From an uncultured Spirochaetia bacterium (GTDB lineage: Bacteria; Spirochaetota; UBA4802; JAGODF01), in the NCBI GenBank assembly GCA_937967705.1, contig CALCJG010000258.1, forward strand, positions 1 to 23,141: a stretch of 23,141 nucleotides of DNA, written 5' to 3'. Below, piece after piece: positions 13,324 to 19,874 of the stretch. The position numbers were made by a program, and so were the translations under genes. The notes below the pieces were generated by a model. That model ran no database searches and had not been told where the DNA came from. It saw nothing but the letters and a program-made list of their open reading frames with translations. Each line of letters starts with the position of its first letter. The stretch's first letter is position 1.

Positions 13324-13427
13324 TTCCGTTCCTCCTGGCATTTCGTGCAGATAGTCACTGTCTGGGCCTTGTCGCTCTCAATGATGATGAGGATACCGCA
13401 CTTTTTGCAGGTCGATTTGGATATCAT
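13320..13427 (-). CDS. tiny zinc-ribbon protein, 35 aa
   Basis: A 35-aa protein with two CxxC knuckles (CKKC near residues 7-10 and CTKC near 27-30) separated by a hydrophobic strand GILIII, the minimal zinc-ribbon plan. Its ATG at 13427 overlaps the stop of the helicase-methyltransferase gene (ATGA), and its own stop overlaps the next start (ATGA). The two overlaps and four cysteines are good evidence for a real gene. It may be a small DNA- or protein-binding accessory; no function is known. Confidence 0.7.
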   Translation of the reverse strand: MISKSTCKKCGILIIIESDKAQTVTICTKCQEERK

Positions 13428-15661
13428 GCCATCACCCCGCTGAACAGATCGGCCGTGCTGTTTAGCTCCTCGGCTTCTCTAAGGTTTCGAACGGCCTCGT
13501 TGAAATATCCCTCTTTGAGTTCTATACCGACGAAACGGCGCCCGGCCTTGACAGCGCAGTACCCTTCCGAACCTATGCCGGCAAAAGGGGAAAACACTGC
13601 GTCGCCAGGCTTTGTCCATAGTTCAATGGCGCGGTCTATGACGTCGAGCTGCAGCGGGCAGATGTGTTTTTCGTCACCCCCTTCCCTGGCCAGTTTGCAG
13701 TTGAGGACGTTGGTCTGCTGGATGTCGAACCATACGGGAGAGGCGTATCTCTGCCAGATTTCCAGGGGGAAATTCTCATGGGTCTTGTAATCGACCGGAT
13801 CGGCGTCCTCATCGCCCCATTTACGGAAAACCACAAGATAGTCCGGGAGTCCCTGGCGGGAATATGAGGAGTCTTTCCTCAGCTGCTTGTATAACAGGCC
13901 GTGAGATTTGGTCCTCTGCATCTCAATGACAGGGTCTTTCCAGATGCATACCTCTGAATGATATACAAACCCATGCGCCGTAAAATGGCGGATGATATCA
14001 CCCCTGAAGTCCCTGAGTCCCGAGGCCCCGTCCCGGTTTTTATAATTGACGAGCTGTTTGCAATGAACGGCGCAGAGGCGGCCGGTTTTAAGGATGCGGT
14101 ACAGTTCCGGGATGAGATATCCGAAGTGCAGGAAAAACTCGTCATCGTTCCTATTGTTTCCCATGTCCCGGTAGCTGTCTGAATAGATATAAAGATTTGA
14201 AAACGGCGGGCTGAATATCTCAAAACCTATACTTTCAGAGTCGATGTCCTTTATTTCCTCAACGGCGTCCCCCAGGATCATCGTCCATGACCCGCCCTGC
14301 TCCATGCGCTTTTCGTAATCCATGCGGTATTTTACCCCCCGGTTGTTTATGTGCTGGAATTGCCTGATGGCCGACTGCATGTTGCTTTTCAATTCGTGGT
14401 AGTGCTCCTCTTTCTGCCGTATGACGGATAGGATTTCCATCTCCGTGCTGCCGAGGATGACATGGACATCAACGGGGCGCTCCTGGCCGAAACGCCAGAA
14501 CCTCCGCGTGGCCTGATAATAGCTCTCGTAAGAATAGGACAGGCCGCAAAATATGACGTTATGGCATACCTGGAAGTTGAGTCCAAAACCGAAAATGGAA
14601 GGCTTGCTGATGAGGACGCGGATATTACCGCTGATGAAATCGACAGCCGCCTGCTCCTTTCTCTCCTGTGAGTGATCTCCCCGGACCTCAACGGCGTCCG
14701 GGATGTATTTCATCAGGGCGTCGGCCTCGTAGTTCGTTTCGCACCAGATGCATAATATCTCATCCGATCCGTTGACGATGTCTGCGGCCGCCAGCGCCCT
14801 GTCCGTGGCCGTGAGCCGTTTTTCCTGGTGGTAGTCGGTAGCCGAAAGGGCCGGCGTTCTGAAAAGCTGCCCCCCGGCACTTTCCGTAAGGTCAACATCA
14901 ACGATATGCTCATGGGTCCGCAGCTCCGGGAGGATAAAACGGCCATCCTCATAGCCGAGGTCGGAAGGCTTGCTGATGGATACAGCCCAGGAGGAAACCC
15001 AGCGCCAGAAATCGGCCACGGCATGATTTTTGAGGCGGTATTTTCCCGAGTTCATCGTGTCATTGATGAACCAGATAGAAAGCGCCTCATGGGATTTCAT
15101 GACATTGAGAAATTCGGCATGGTTGAGTATTTCCATGTGATCGTTCGGGGACGGTGTTGCGGTGCAGGCCAGCTTGTACGGAGTATCCCGAAACATCGCC
15201 ATGATCTGCCGTTTCCGCTTGCCAGTGTAGTTTTTGAGGATGGACGATTCATCCAGAACAACGGCCGAAAATACTTCCGCCTCGAAGTGGTCCAGCATTT
15301 CGTAATTGGTGATGTTTATGCCATCGATAACATCTGCCTGAGAGCGGCAGATAGTGACCTCGATGCCGAGTTTTTCCCCTTCCCGTTTTGTCTGGCGGGA
15401 AACGGCCAGGGGAGCCACTATAAGGACCGGCTTTCCCTCCAGGCTGAAAATGTGCCTGGCCCATTCCAGTTGAATGAGTGTTTTCCCCATTCCGCAGTCG
15501 GCAAAAACGGCGGCGCGCCCCTTTGACAGGGCCCATTTTACGATGTCCCTCTGGAAATCGAACAGGACGGGGCTGATGTCATCGGCGGGAACATCGATAC
15601 CGTGGTTTTCGTGATGCATCTCTTTTGTGCTTAAAAAGTCATTGTACCGTTTGATCTGCAT
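13424..15661 (-). CDS. SNF2-like helicase / DNA methyltransferase fusion
   Basis: A 745-aa two-part enzyme. Residues 30-430 form a superfamily 2 helicase: Walker A CGMGKT near 56-61, LDES at 136-139 in place of DEAH, CTATPSPNDH near 166-175, and a motif VI QATRRFWRFGQ. Residues 455-745 form a permuted beta-class amino-methyltransferase: catalytic SPPF at 484-487 first, then the SAM-binding FSPFAGIGSEG near 690-700 followed by FVGIELKEGYF. SPPF instead of DPPY, and SPFAGIG instead of DPFxGSG, are variants within the class. It probably methylates adenine or cytosine N4 in phage DNA, perhaps translocating, and may protect against host restriction. Starts at 15661 after GAGGTGAT. Confidence 0.9.
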   Translation of the reverse strand: MQIKRYNDFLSTKEMHHENHGIDVPADDISPVLFDFQRDIVKWALSKGRAAVFADCGMGKTLIQLEWARHIFSLEGKPVLIVAPLAVSRQTKREGEKLGIEVTICRSQADVIDGINITNYEMLDHFEAEVFSAVVLDESSILKNYTGKRKRQIMAMFRDTPYKLACTATPSPNDHMEILNHAEFLNVMKSHEALSIWFINDTMNSGKYRLKNHAVADFWRWVSSWAVSISKPSDLGYEDGRFILPELRTHEHIVDVDLTESAGGQLFRTPALSATDYHQEKRLTATDRALAAADIVNGSDEILCIWCETNYEADALMKYIPDAVEVRGDHSQERKEQAAVDFISGNIRVLISKPSIFGFGLNFQVCHNVIFCGLSYSYESYYQATRRFWRFGQERPVDVHVILGSTEMEILSVIRQKEEHYHELKSNMQSAIRQFQHINNRGVKYRMDYEKRMEQGGSWTMILGDAVEEIKDIDSESIGFEIFSPPFSNLYIYSDSYRDMGNNRNDDEFFLHFGYLIPELYRILKTGRLCAVHCKQLVNYKNRDGASGLRDFRGDIIRHFTAHGFVYHSEVCIWKDPVIEMQRTKSHGLLYKQLRKDSSYSRQGLPDYLVVFRKWGDEDADPVDYKTHENFPLEIWQRYASPVWFDIQQTNVLNCKLAREGGDEKHICPLQLDVIDRAIELWTKPGDAVFSPFAGIGSEGYCAVKAGRRFVGIELKEGYFNEAVRNLREAEELNSTADLFSGVMA

Positions 15662-15669
15662 ACATCACC

Positions 15670-15813
15670 TCAGAAAGTCACCGTGGCCGTGAGGACAGCG
15701 GCGGAAATCCAGTATATGACCCGGCGGAAATCCCCGTCCCAGCCGTAGGAAGCGGCGGCCAGGAGGTCCAGAACGATGAGGATGATGGGGAAAACGCGAG
15801 GATCCATTTTCAT
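15670..15813 (-). CDS. small two-helix membrane protein, 47 aa
   Basis: A 47-aa protein: MKMDPRVFPIILIVLDLLAA forms one hydrophobic helix, a short polar turn (YGWDGDFRR) follows, and VIYWISAAVLTATVTF forms a second. The ATG at 15813 overlaps the previous stop (ATGA), and the stop is 8 nt before the helicase-methyltransferase start. The hairpin topology resembles small phage membrane proteins of unknown role; a holin is unlikely in this early operon. Confidence 0.6.
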   Translation of the reverse strand: MKMDPRVFPIILIVLDLLAAASYGWDGDFRRVIYWISAAVLTATVTF

Positions 15814-16004
15814 TTTTTAGCCTTCTTCCGTTTTTTATTGGCCTCGTCAGCCTCTTTTAAGATGCGGTAAGTTTCCAGGATGCGGTTCTGCCATGTCCGG
15901 CGGGTGTAATCGTCCAGGCGCGAGAAGTCGATTTTTCCGTCATCGGTGAGCGGTATGTTTTCCCGCTCCTCGATCTGCCTCCTGGTTTCCCGCATCCGAG
16001 ACAT
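15810..16004 (-). CDS. hypothetical charged helical protein, 64 aa
   Basis: A 64-aa protein: MSRMRETRRQIEERENIPLT, then DDGKIDFSRLDDYTRRTWQN, ending in a lysine-rich tail (ANKKRKKAKK). The ATG at 16004 shares one base with the antirepressor stop (TGATG) and has AAGGG upstream; a GTG at 16007 is an alternative. The basic tail suggests nucleic-acid binding. No family recognised. Confidence 0.6.
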   Translation of the reverse strand: MSRMRETRRQIEERENIPLTDDGKIDFSRLDDYTRRTWQNRILETYRILKEADEANKKRKKAKK

Positions 16005-16345
16005 CACACCCTTCCCAAATACGATTTATGACCGCCGTTTAAATACCTGCGGAGCTGGCGGCCTTCCGGGGAGTTTGCCAGGAGGGCGATCTCCCGGGCC
16101 GAGGCGAGGGAAAAGTAATACTCACACGCGGCATCTTCAGGCGATTTGACCTCAGTGGTGAAATCGCGGTTGTAAACGTAATCACCCGCCGCAAGCTGAG
16201 AGATGACCCATTTTGCATAGGGACGACGCTCCCCCAGGGCGCGATGGATGTCCCGGCCGTCCACAGCGGGGATGGTGCGGTCATTAAAGCGGACCTTCAC
16301 GATGGGGATTTTTGACTGGTTGATGCGGTCCATTACGCTCTGCAT
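16004..16345 (-). CDS. AntA/AntB-type phage antirepressor
   Basis: A 113-aa protein that is essentially one AntA/AntB antirepressor domain (PF08346): VDGRDIHRALGERRPYAKWV near residues 28-47, YVYNRDFTTEV, and YYFSLASAREIALLANSPEG. Proteins with this domain antagonise phage repressors, favouring lytic growth. The typical C-terminal KilAC domain is absent, so this is a minimal version. The ATG at 16345 has GAGGTAGACA upstream. It follows an ORF6C-like regulator, and both lie in the early operon opposite the XRE repressor, as expected for a lysis-lysogeny switch. Confidence 0.88.
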   Translation of the reverse strand: MQSVMDRINQSKIPIVKVRFNDRTIPAVDGRDIHRALGERRPYAKWVISQLAAGDYVYNRDFTTEVKSPEDAACEYYFSLASAREIALLANSPEGRQLRRYLNGGHKSYLGRV

Positions 16346-16348
16346 TGT

Positions 16349-16951
16349 CTACCTCACGCTGAATATTTCCTCTGCTATCGCCAGGGCCGCCGATATGAGG
16401 CCCTCCTGCTCGATGTAGTCCAGGACAGGTATATTACGATTGCTGGCGCACATGGTCACATTGCGCTTCAGCCGGTAGTACATCTCGTCATAGAGCTTTC
16501 CCCAGACGGTGGAATAGGATATGCCTGTATGGGAAACGAATGCACGGATGATGCGGTTTAACCTGTCGCGTTCTGATATTTTAGGAGCAGGAGGAAGAGA
16601 TGCCGTAATGGAGGGATTAAGTGCGGCCGGACGCAGGCCGAAAACCTCAATGGTCCGGGCAATGGTCATGGAAACCGCCTCCGAAAATACGCTGATGTCC
16701 CGTTTGGTGAGGGTCAGCTCTGAGTCCTTCCGGGACGTGGCGTTTTCATGGAGAAGGTCGGCCAGGGTATCGTTTCCCCCGGCGCGGATGATGGCGATGG
16801 TTTCCTCCAGGGTAAAGTCGGCGGCCCTTTTTTTGGTACGGGCTTCCGCAATTTTTGCGCAAACATGCGAAGATTTATCGCATTTGGAAGCCCAGTATTC
16901 CACTGCCCTGCGTGATTTCCCTGTGAGTTTCGCTATCTCCTTTATATTCAT
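16349..16951 (-). CDS. phage regulatory protein with HTH and ORF6C-like domain
   Basis: A 200-aa protein. Residues 1-30 (MNIKEIAKLTGKSRRAVEYW) are a helix-turn-helix, and residues 125-200 (DRLNRIIRAFVSHTGISYST, LYDEMYYRLKRNV, LDYIEQEGLISAALAIAEEI) resemble the ORF6C / P22 AR C-terminal domain of phage antirepressors. The middle is a helical linker. Directly before the AntA gene, it probably forms part of the same regulatory unit. The ATG at 16951 has AGGGGGAAGTGA upstream. It could be an antirepressor or a transcription regulator; the family resemblance is by pattern. Confidence 0.7.
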   Translation of the reverse strand: MNIKEIAKLTGKSRRAVEYWASKCDKSSHVCAKIAEARTKKRAADFTLEETIAIIRAGGNDTLADLLHENATSRKDSELTLTKRDISVFSEAVSMTIARTIEVFGLRPAALNPSITASLPPAPKISERDRLNRIIRAFVSHTGISYSTVWGKLYDEMYYRLKRNVTMCASNRNIPVLDYIEQEGLISAALAIAEEIFSVR

Positions 16952-16969
16952 TCACTTCCCCCTGTCGTT

Positions 16970-17290
16970 TTAATGTGCCCGTCTTTCCGGGCTGTCACCA
17001 TGCTGATTATGCGGCGTTGACAAAGGGGCCAATCCCTCTACCGCTACCGTTGCCCTGTACATGGTCGGGTCGGATTTTATTGGAACCGGCAGGAGTCGAA
17101 CCTGCGTTTGTTGCCGGCGATCCATCTCGCCATCAGTTCCTTTAACTGCTCCCCGGCGGCGGGCACCGCCGGGGCCATCCAATGAATCAACAACTTTTGG
17201 TATATGTGATCCGGTGAGCCATACGGTCTGCCCGGTATCATCCAGCGGTATTACACGTCCGTTTCCATAGATCGACTGCTTCCTGCTCAT
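16970..17290 (-). CDS. uncertain ORF overlapping a structured segment
   Basis: A 106-codon open frame whose product (MSRKQSIYGNGRVIPLDDTG ... PHNQHGDSPERRAH) is not recognised. It would fill the only sizeable gap in the early minus-strand operon, which argues for it. Against it are a weak start (no SD before 17290), a 53-nt overlap with the Lar-like gene, and that its middle part is the DNA of a perfect 9-bp hairpin plus a tRNA-like fold. Either the frame is incidental to an RNA, or the RNA fold is incidental to the gene. Confidence 0.4.
   Translation of the reverse strand: MSRKQSIYGNGRVIPLDDTGQTVWLTGSHIPKVVDSLDGPGGARRRGAVKGTDGEMDRRQQTQVRLLPVPIKSDPTMYRATVAVEGLAPLSTPHNQHGDSPERRAH
17081..17174 (-). 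ncRNA. tRNA-like RNA lacking an anticodon arm, with 5' GC hairpin
   Basis: Read on the minus strand: a perfect 9-bp GC hairpin (17174-17151), 10 nt, then a tRNA-like fold at 17140-17081. Acceptor GGAACTG pairs with CGGTTCC (7 bp, one G-T). A D-arm GGCG/CGCC has an 8-nt loop with A14-like and GG bases. A T-arm GCAGG/CCTGC has loop TTCGACT, which fits TTCRANT. The discriminator is A. Only 10 nt (GGCAACAAAC) join the D- and T-arms, so there is no anticodon arm, and CCA is not encoded. It could be a decayed tRNA, a phage tRNA mimic, or chance within an ORF. Confidence 0.45.
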
Positions 17291-17429
17291 TGTGGCCGGG
17301 TTCGGCTAATGTTTTACAATCCGGGCAGAAGGCAACGTAATGAGTCCTCCCGGCGATATTTACGGTTTTAATGATAGGAGTCCCGCCGCAGGGGCAGGGA
17401 ATGAGGCTGGTTTTTTTATCTTTATTCAT
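17238..17429 (-). CDS. Lar-like zinc-ribbon protein (restriction alleviation family-like)
   Basis: A 63-aa protein. After MNKDKKTSLI comes CPCGG at residues 12-16, a strand (TVNIAGRTHYVAF), CPDC near 36-39, and NEQEAVDLWKR near 47-57. The pattern PCP(F)CGG...V.C..C......EEAI..WN.R is that of Lar-like small phage zinc ribbons, some of which relieve type I restriction. Whether this one does is inferred only from the family. The ATG at 17429 follows AGGCAA; the in-frame ATG at 17486 would overlap the upstream gene. Confidence 0.75.
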   Translation of the reverse strand: MNKDKKTSLIPCPCGGTPIIKTVNIAGRTHYVAFCPDCKTLAEPGHNEQEAVDLWKRTCNTAG

Positions 17430-17449
17430 TTGCCTATCGTTCTTTGTGG

Positions 17450-17608
17450 TTATTCTGTTTTTTGGTTTTCCCTGTAACTGTCCCACATCTGTTTAAAAAG
17501 CTGCGCCGGCTTCAGGTCTTTTGCCTTTATCTCTCTTTTGAACTCGTCTCCCGTTTCCTTATAAACGAATAGGTTCATTTGAATTTTTACCGGTTTATTG
17601 GTTTCCAT
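17450..17608 (-). CDS. small RHH-like DNA-binding protein, first gene of the early operon
   Basis: A 52-aa protein, METNKPVKIQMNLFVYKETG followed by DEFKREIKAKDLKPAQLFKQ. One strand (KIQMNLFVY) and two helices are arranged as in ribbon-helix-helix or small Arc/Cro-type regulators, though the match is loose. The ATG at 17608 is the first after a TTGACA promoter at 17676; the frame is open farther upstream, but those codons cover the promoter. By position, opposite the repressor gene, it is where a Cro-like protein would be. Confidence 0.6.
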   Translation of the reverse strand: METNKPVKIQMNLFVYKETGDEFKREIKAKDLKPAQLFKQMWDSYRENQKTE

Positions 17609-17649
17609 ATAAAATCCATTACCATAATGATTATTTAATATATATGACC

Positions 17650-17676
17650 ATAATACCACTAATCTAATATTGTCAA
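17650..17676 (-). promoter_or_regulatory. early leftward promoter with repeated ACCATAAT boxes
   Basis: On the minus strand TTGACA (17676-17671) is a consensus -35, and TATTAT (17655-17650) lies 15 bp downstream, a short spacing. Two direct ACCATAAT repeats on the plus strand (17621-17628 and 17647-17654) cover and flank the -10 and could be operator half-sites. It drives the early regulator operon divergently from the repressor. Confidence 0.55.
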
Positions 17677-17721
17677 GAAAAAATATTATTATTTTGGTAA
17701 AAATAGTAGAAATTGATCGGG

Positions 17722-17760
17722 ATTTATATTTATATAAATAATACAACATGGAGGTTGTAT
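17722..17760 (+). promoter_or_regulatory. repressor promoter region: operator-like palindrome and SD hairpin
   Basis: ATTTATAT-TT-ATATAAAT (17722-17739) is a hyphenated palindrome next to a TTGATC at 17713 and overlapping the likely -10 of the repressor gene. Directly after it ATACAAC (17741-17747) and GTTGTAT (17754-17760) form a 7-bp stem whose 6-nt loop ATGGAG carries most of the GGAGG Shine-Dalgarno, with the TTG start following at once. Both suggest autoregulation, at DNA and possibly RNA level. Confidence 0.45.
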
Positions 17761-18123
17761 TTGTTAGGGGAAAAACTTAAAAACATACGCGAAAAACTGG
17801 ACCTTTCTCAAACTGATCTATCGAGAATAACAAAGTTTTCTCAGTCCAGTATTTCTAATTTTGAAAAACAGGATAATCCAGACCTTCTTTATGTAAGAAG
17901 ATTGTGCGATTATGCCAAGATTCCAGTCTGGCAATTATTTATTGAAGAAAATACAGACACCTCAGCCATGCGCCCCCCCTATATCACAGAGGACGACGAT
18001 CAGATATTAAAGGTCCTCAATACCCAGATCGGCGAGGAGGACCGGATCGTCGTCAAGCGCATCTGCGTAGACGCGCTGAAGCTGGCCATGAGGGCCGCTG
18101 GCTATAATCTGGAGCAGGCGTAA
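17761..18123 (+). CDS. XRE-family phage repressor (cI-like)
   Basis: A 120-aa protein with an N-terminal helix-turn-helix: LGEKLKNIREKLDLSQTDLS, then FSQSSISNFEKQDNPDLLYV and LCDYAKIPVWQLF, the normal XRE pattern. The C-terminal part (EEDRIVVKRICVDALKLAMR) is a short helical dimerisation-like region without a LexA-type peptidase, so induction would not be by RecA-stimulated self-cleavage; an antirepressor (AntA nearby) is a plausible alternative. I start at a TTG at 17761, 6 nt after GGAGG; an ATG at 17713 would cover the operator and promoter. It is divergent from the early operon, as expected for a prophage maintenance repressor. Confidence 0.85.
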   Translation: MLGEKLKNIREKLDLSQTDLSRITKFSQSSISNFEKQDNPDLLYVRRLCDYAKIPVWQLFIEENTDTSAMRPPYITEDDDQILKVLNTQIGEEDRIVVKRICVDALKLAMRAAGYNLEQA

Positions 18124-18349
18124 CATTTCACGATTGATAACACTTTCCGCATTGCTTTTTTCTATTTTTGCCATAATACCATCCCTGGTTTTATTTATGG
18201 CCTGATTCACGGCATGAGGATGAGACCCCAAGGCAGGCACCGATTAGTTATAATACTAACATATATTAAGTGAAAAATCAAGGGGTAAACTGACAAAAAA
18301 AAGCTCGTTTGGGCGGATTTTTTTTAGTGGATAAAAAAGGAGAGAATGA
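18124..18349. other. intergenic region after the repressor
   Basis: This stretch holds a possible minus-strand ORF (55 codons from an ATG at 18174 back into the repressor gene), an AT-rich palindrome TTAGT-TATAAT-ACTAA at 18244-18259 that includes a -10-like TATAAT, a TTGATT about 17 bp from TAGTAT on the minus strand, and a terminator-like element at 18295-18328. No gene is well supported. Confidence 0.4.
18295..18328 (+). terminator. terminator-like A/T-flanked hairpin
   Basis: A run of 8 A, a GCTC/GGGC stem (one wobble pair) with a short loop, then GGA and 8 T. The A and T runs extend the stem, as in bidirectional intrinsic terminators. It could end transcription of the repressor on the plus strand. 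The GC core is short, so it may be weak. Confidence 0.4.
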
Positions 18350-18372
18350 ATAGGGCCCCGGGGGAGCCCTAT
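18350..18372. terminator. hairpin at the end of the zinc-finger cargo gene
   Basis: ATAGGGC (18350-18356) and GCCCTAT (18366-18372) pair perfectly over 7 bp around a CCCGGGGGA loop. The minus-strand stop codon of the adjoining gene lies in the stem. A short TTTTG follows on the plus strand. It probably separates the convergent plus and minus transcripts. Confidence 0.5.
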
Positions 18373-19205
18373 TTTGAAAGTTCCATAAGATTCCTTATAA
18401 GATTATAAATAAACCACCCATTACCAACCTTGAATATTTGCGGTTTTGCTGTTTGGGTATCTTTTTGAAAACCTACGCCGTCATCATAAGGCATAATGGT
18501 CATGATCTTATTGTATGGAGTTCTAAAACTTTTGATTGCTCCCGTGAAATATATATTCTTGTCAGTAATAGCTGCTATTCCAGAATCAACAGGCATTATC
18601 GCATTTGATTCAACCTGCTGTCCTTTGAAAGTACTCGTTTTATAATAAATGCCCTTTGCGATCCTTACGCTTATACCCTGAGACCCTCCCACAAATTGCT
18701 TGATTGTTTTCATTTCTGAATATTCCACATCGCTGAATATCCAGACAAGTTTCTCATCCTTCTTAAAATTAAAAGGAAGGTCTCCAGATATCTCAAATTT
18801 ACTCGGGATATTTCCATTCATAATGTCTCTCAGGATTGACCCCTGAACGAGCTGAATGAAGCCTTTATCCTTATTCAGTTTTTCCTGGGTATAACCAAGA
18901 GCAACTGCCATTTCTTTCATTCGCTCCTCTTCCTGCTCGGTAAGAATACCATCATCGAAGGCCTTATCGATGGCCAGCCTCCACCCTCTCCGAAGTGTTT
19001 TCGATAAGGTTTCTTTATCAATATAACAATTTTCAGCTATCTCTTTTGCATGAGAAATTAGATCGGTCATAGGTGATTCAGTTTCCAGAGAGTCCTCAAA
19101 ATCCGTTAAAATATCATTCAATCCCTGATTATGCTTATTAACGCATTCTTGATGTTTATTCTTGAACATTCCGGCAGGTTTATTGCAATATATACAGTCA
19201 CCCAT
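18369..19205 (-). CDS. prophage cargo protein: zinc finger, TerB-like segment, PH-like C-terminus
   Basis: A 278-aa protein. Residues 3-21 hold a zinc motif (CIYC near 4-7 and HQEC near 17-20). Residues 70-115 (LRRGWRLAIDKAFDDGILTE, EEERMKEMAVALGY) resemble the TerB-type helical pattern in which an acidic helix precedes E..R...A..LG. The C-terminal 120 residues (VWIFSDVEYSEMK, then GIAAITDKNIYFTGAIKSFR and YNKIMTIMPYDDGVGF) look like a bacterial PH/GRAM-like domain, which often binds membranes. Start at 19205 after AGGAGGGCTTG. It lies in the lysogeny region with its own strand orientation, typical of a cargo (moron) gene such as one for exclusion, but no function is shown. Confidence 0.6.
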   Translation of the reverse strand: MGDCIYCNKPAGMFKNKHQECVNKHNQGLNDILTDFEDSLETESPMTDLISHAKEIAENCYIDKETLSKTLRRGWRLAIDKAFDDGILTEQEEERMKEMAVALGYTQEKLNKDKGFIQLVQGSILRDIMNGNIPSKFEISGDLPFNFKKDEKLVWIFSDVEYSEMKTIKQFVGGSQGISVRIAKGIYYKTSTFKGQQVESNAIMPVDSGIAAITDKNIYFTGAIKSFRTPYNKIMTIMPYDDGVGFQKDTQTAKPQIFKVGNGWFIYNLIRNLMELSK

Positions 19206-19221
19206 CAAGCCCTCCTATGTT

Positions 19222-19734
19222 TTAGGGAATAGTCCATGTCCCATCGTTTTTAAATAAATCCTGTTTTTTATTATCAAATAAAGGCCTTTGTTTTTTTTCA
19301 GCCTTTTCCACGGGCATTTTCACATCTGACATAAATTTTGATTTTCCAGTCTGGACATATTTTAGGAAGTCCTTCATCGAGAAATCAACTGTTTCCAGTA
19401 ATCCACGATCAGGACTGAATATGACCCCTTTGCTGTTCATGATAGTATGGATCATTGCCGAGATGTTTATTTTAGTTCCATCCGGCATTATTTCTCTCGT
19501 TACCAGATAGTCGCCTGTTATTATGCTATATTTCTCGATGGCAACCACATTCAAAACGCCTTTCTCTACCAACTTATAATTCCTTTGATAAGCGTATTTA
19601 GTCATATATGCCTGCGCCCGCGCCCAGGCCATCTCCCCATCTGCCTTGTTGACTTTTACATGATACATGGGGGTAATGTATTGCGCCGATGTGCATCCGG
19701 CAAATAAAGCCAGCAATAAAATATACTTCTTCAT
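19222..19734 (-). CDS. lipoprotein, prophage cargo
   Basis: A 170-aa protein with a lipoprotein signal: MKKYILLLALFAGC, a short positive start, hydrophobic core and lipobox LFAGC with the acylated cysteine at residue 14. The mature part has KVNKADGEMAWARAQAYMTK and TVDFSMKDFLKYVQTG and ends in a lysine-rich region. It is probably anchored to a membrane facing the periplasm, consistent with a Gram-negative host. Paired with the TerB/PH-like gene 17 nt downstream, it may be expressed by the lysogen, for example for surface exclusion of other phages; that is inference. The ATG at 19734 has GGAGGATTGA upstream. Confidence 0.7.
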   Translation of the reverse strand: MKKYILLLALFAGCTSAQYITPMYHVKVNKADGEMAWARAQAYMTKYAYQRNYKLVEKGVLNVVAIEKYSIITGDYLVTREIMPDGTKINISAMIHTIMNSKGVIFSPDRGLLETVDFSMKDFLKYVQTGKSKFMSDVKMPVEKAEKKQRPLFDNKKQDLFKNDGTWTIP

Positions 19735-19818
19735 TCAATCCTCCGTTGATTAAAGATATTAATATATTTATATTATAATGAGATGTGAGAAAAGGCAAAT
19801 AAAAGAAATTTTTTATCC

Positions 19819-19847
19819 TTGATTCCGCTTGACAGGATGGGTATAAT
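19819..19847 (+). promoter_or_regulatory. sigma70-type promoter of the serine recombinase operon
   Basis: TTGATT (19819-19824), a 17-bp spacer and a perfect TATAAT (19842-19847) lie 27 bp before the first ATG of the operon at 19875. A TTGACA at 19829 lies inside the spacer and is too close to be its -35. This is the best promoter in the window for the lysogeny/integration genes. Confidence 0.7.
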
Positions 19848-19874
19848 AAAATTGAGATTTATTCAGAGGACACC

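Noticed and set aside
17081..17140. A functional tRNA gene
   Set aside because: There is no room for an anticodon arm between the D-arm and T-arm, so it cannot decode; it is kept only as a tRNA-like element.
18007..18240. Minus-strand ORF antisense to the repressor end (77 codons, or 55 from the ATG at 18174)
   Set aside because: Two thirds of it overlaps the repressor coding region on the other strand, and its composition there follows from the antisense frame; support is limited to a weak AGGGATGG and a loose promoter.
19829..19834. TTGACA as the -35 of the recombinase operon
   Set aside because: It is only 7 bp from TATAAT; the TTGATT at 19819 has the proper 17-bp spacing.
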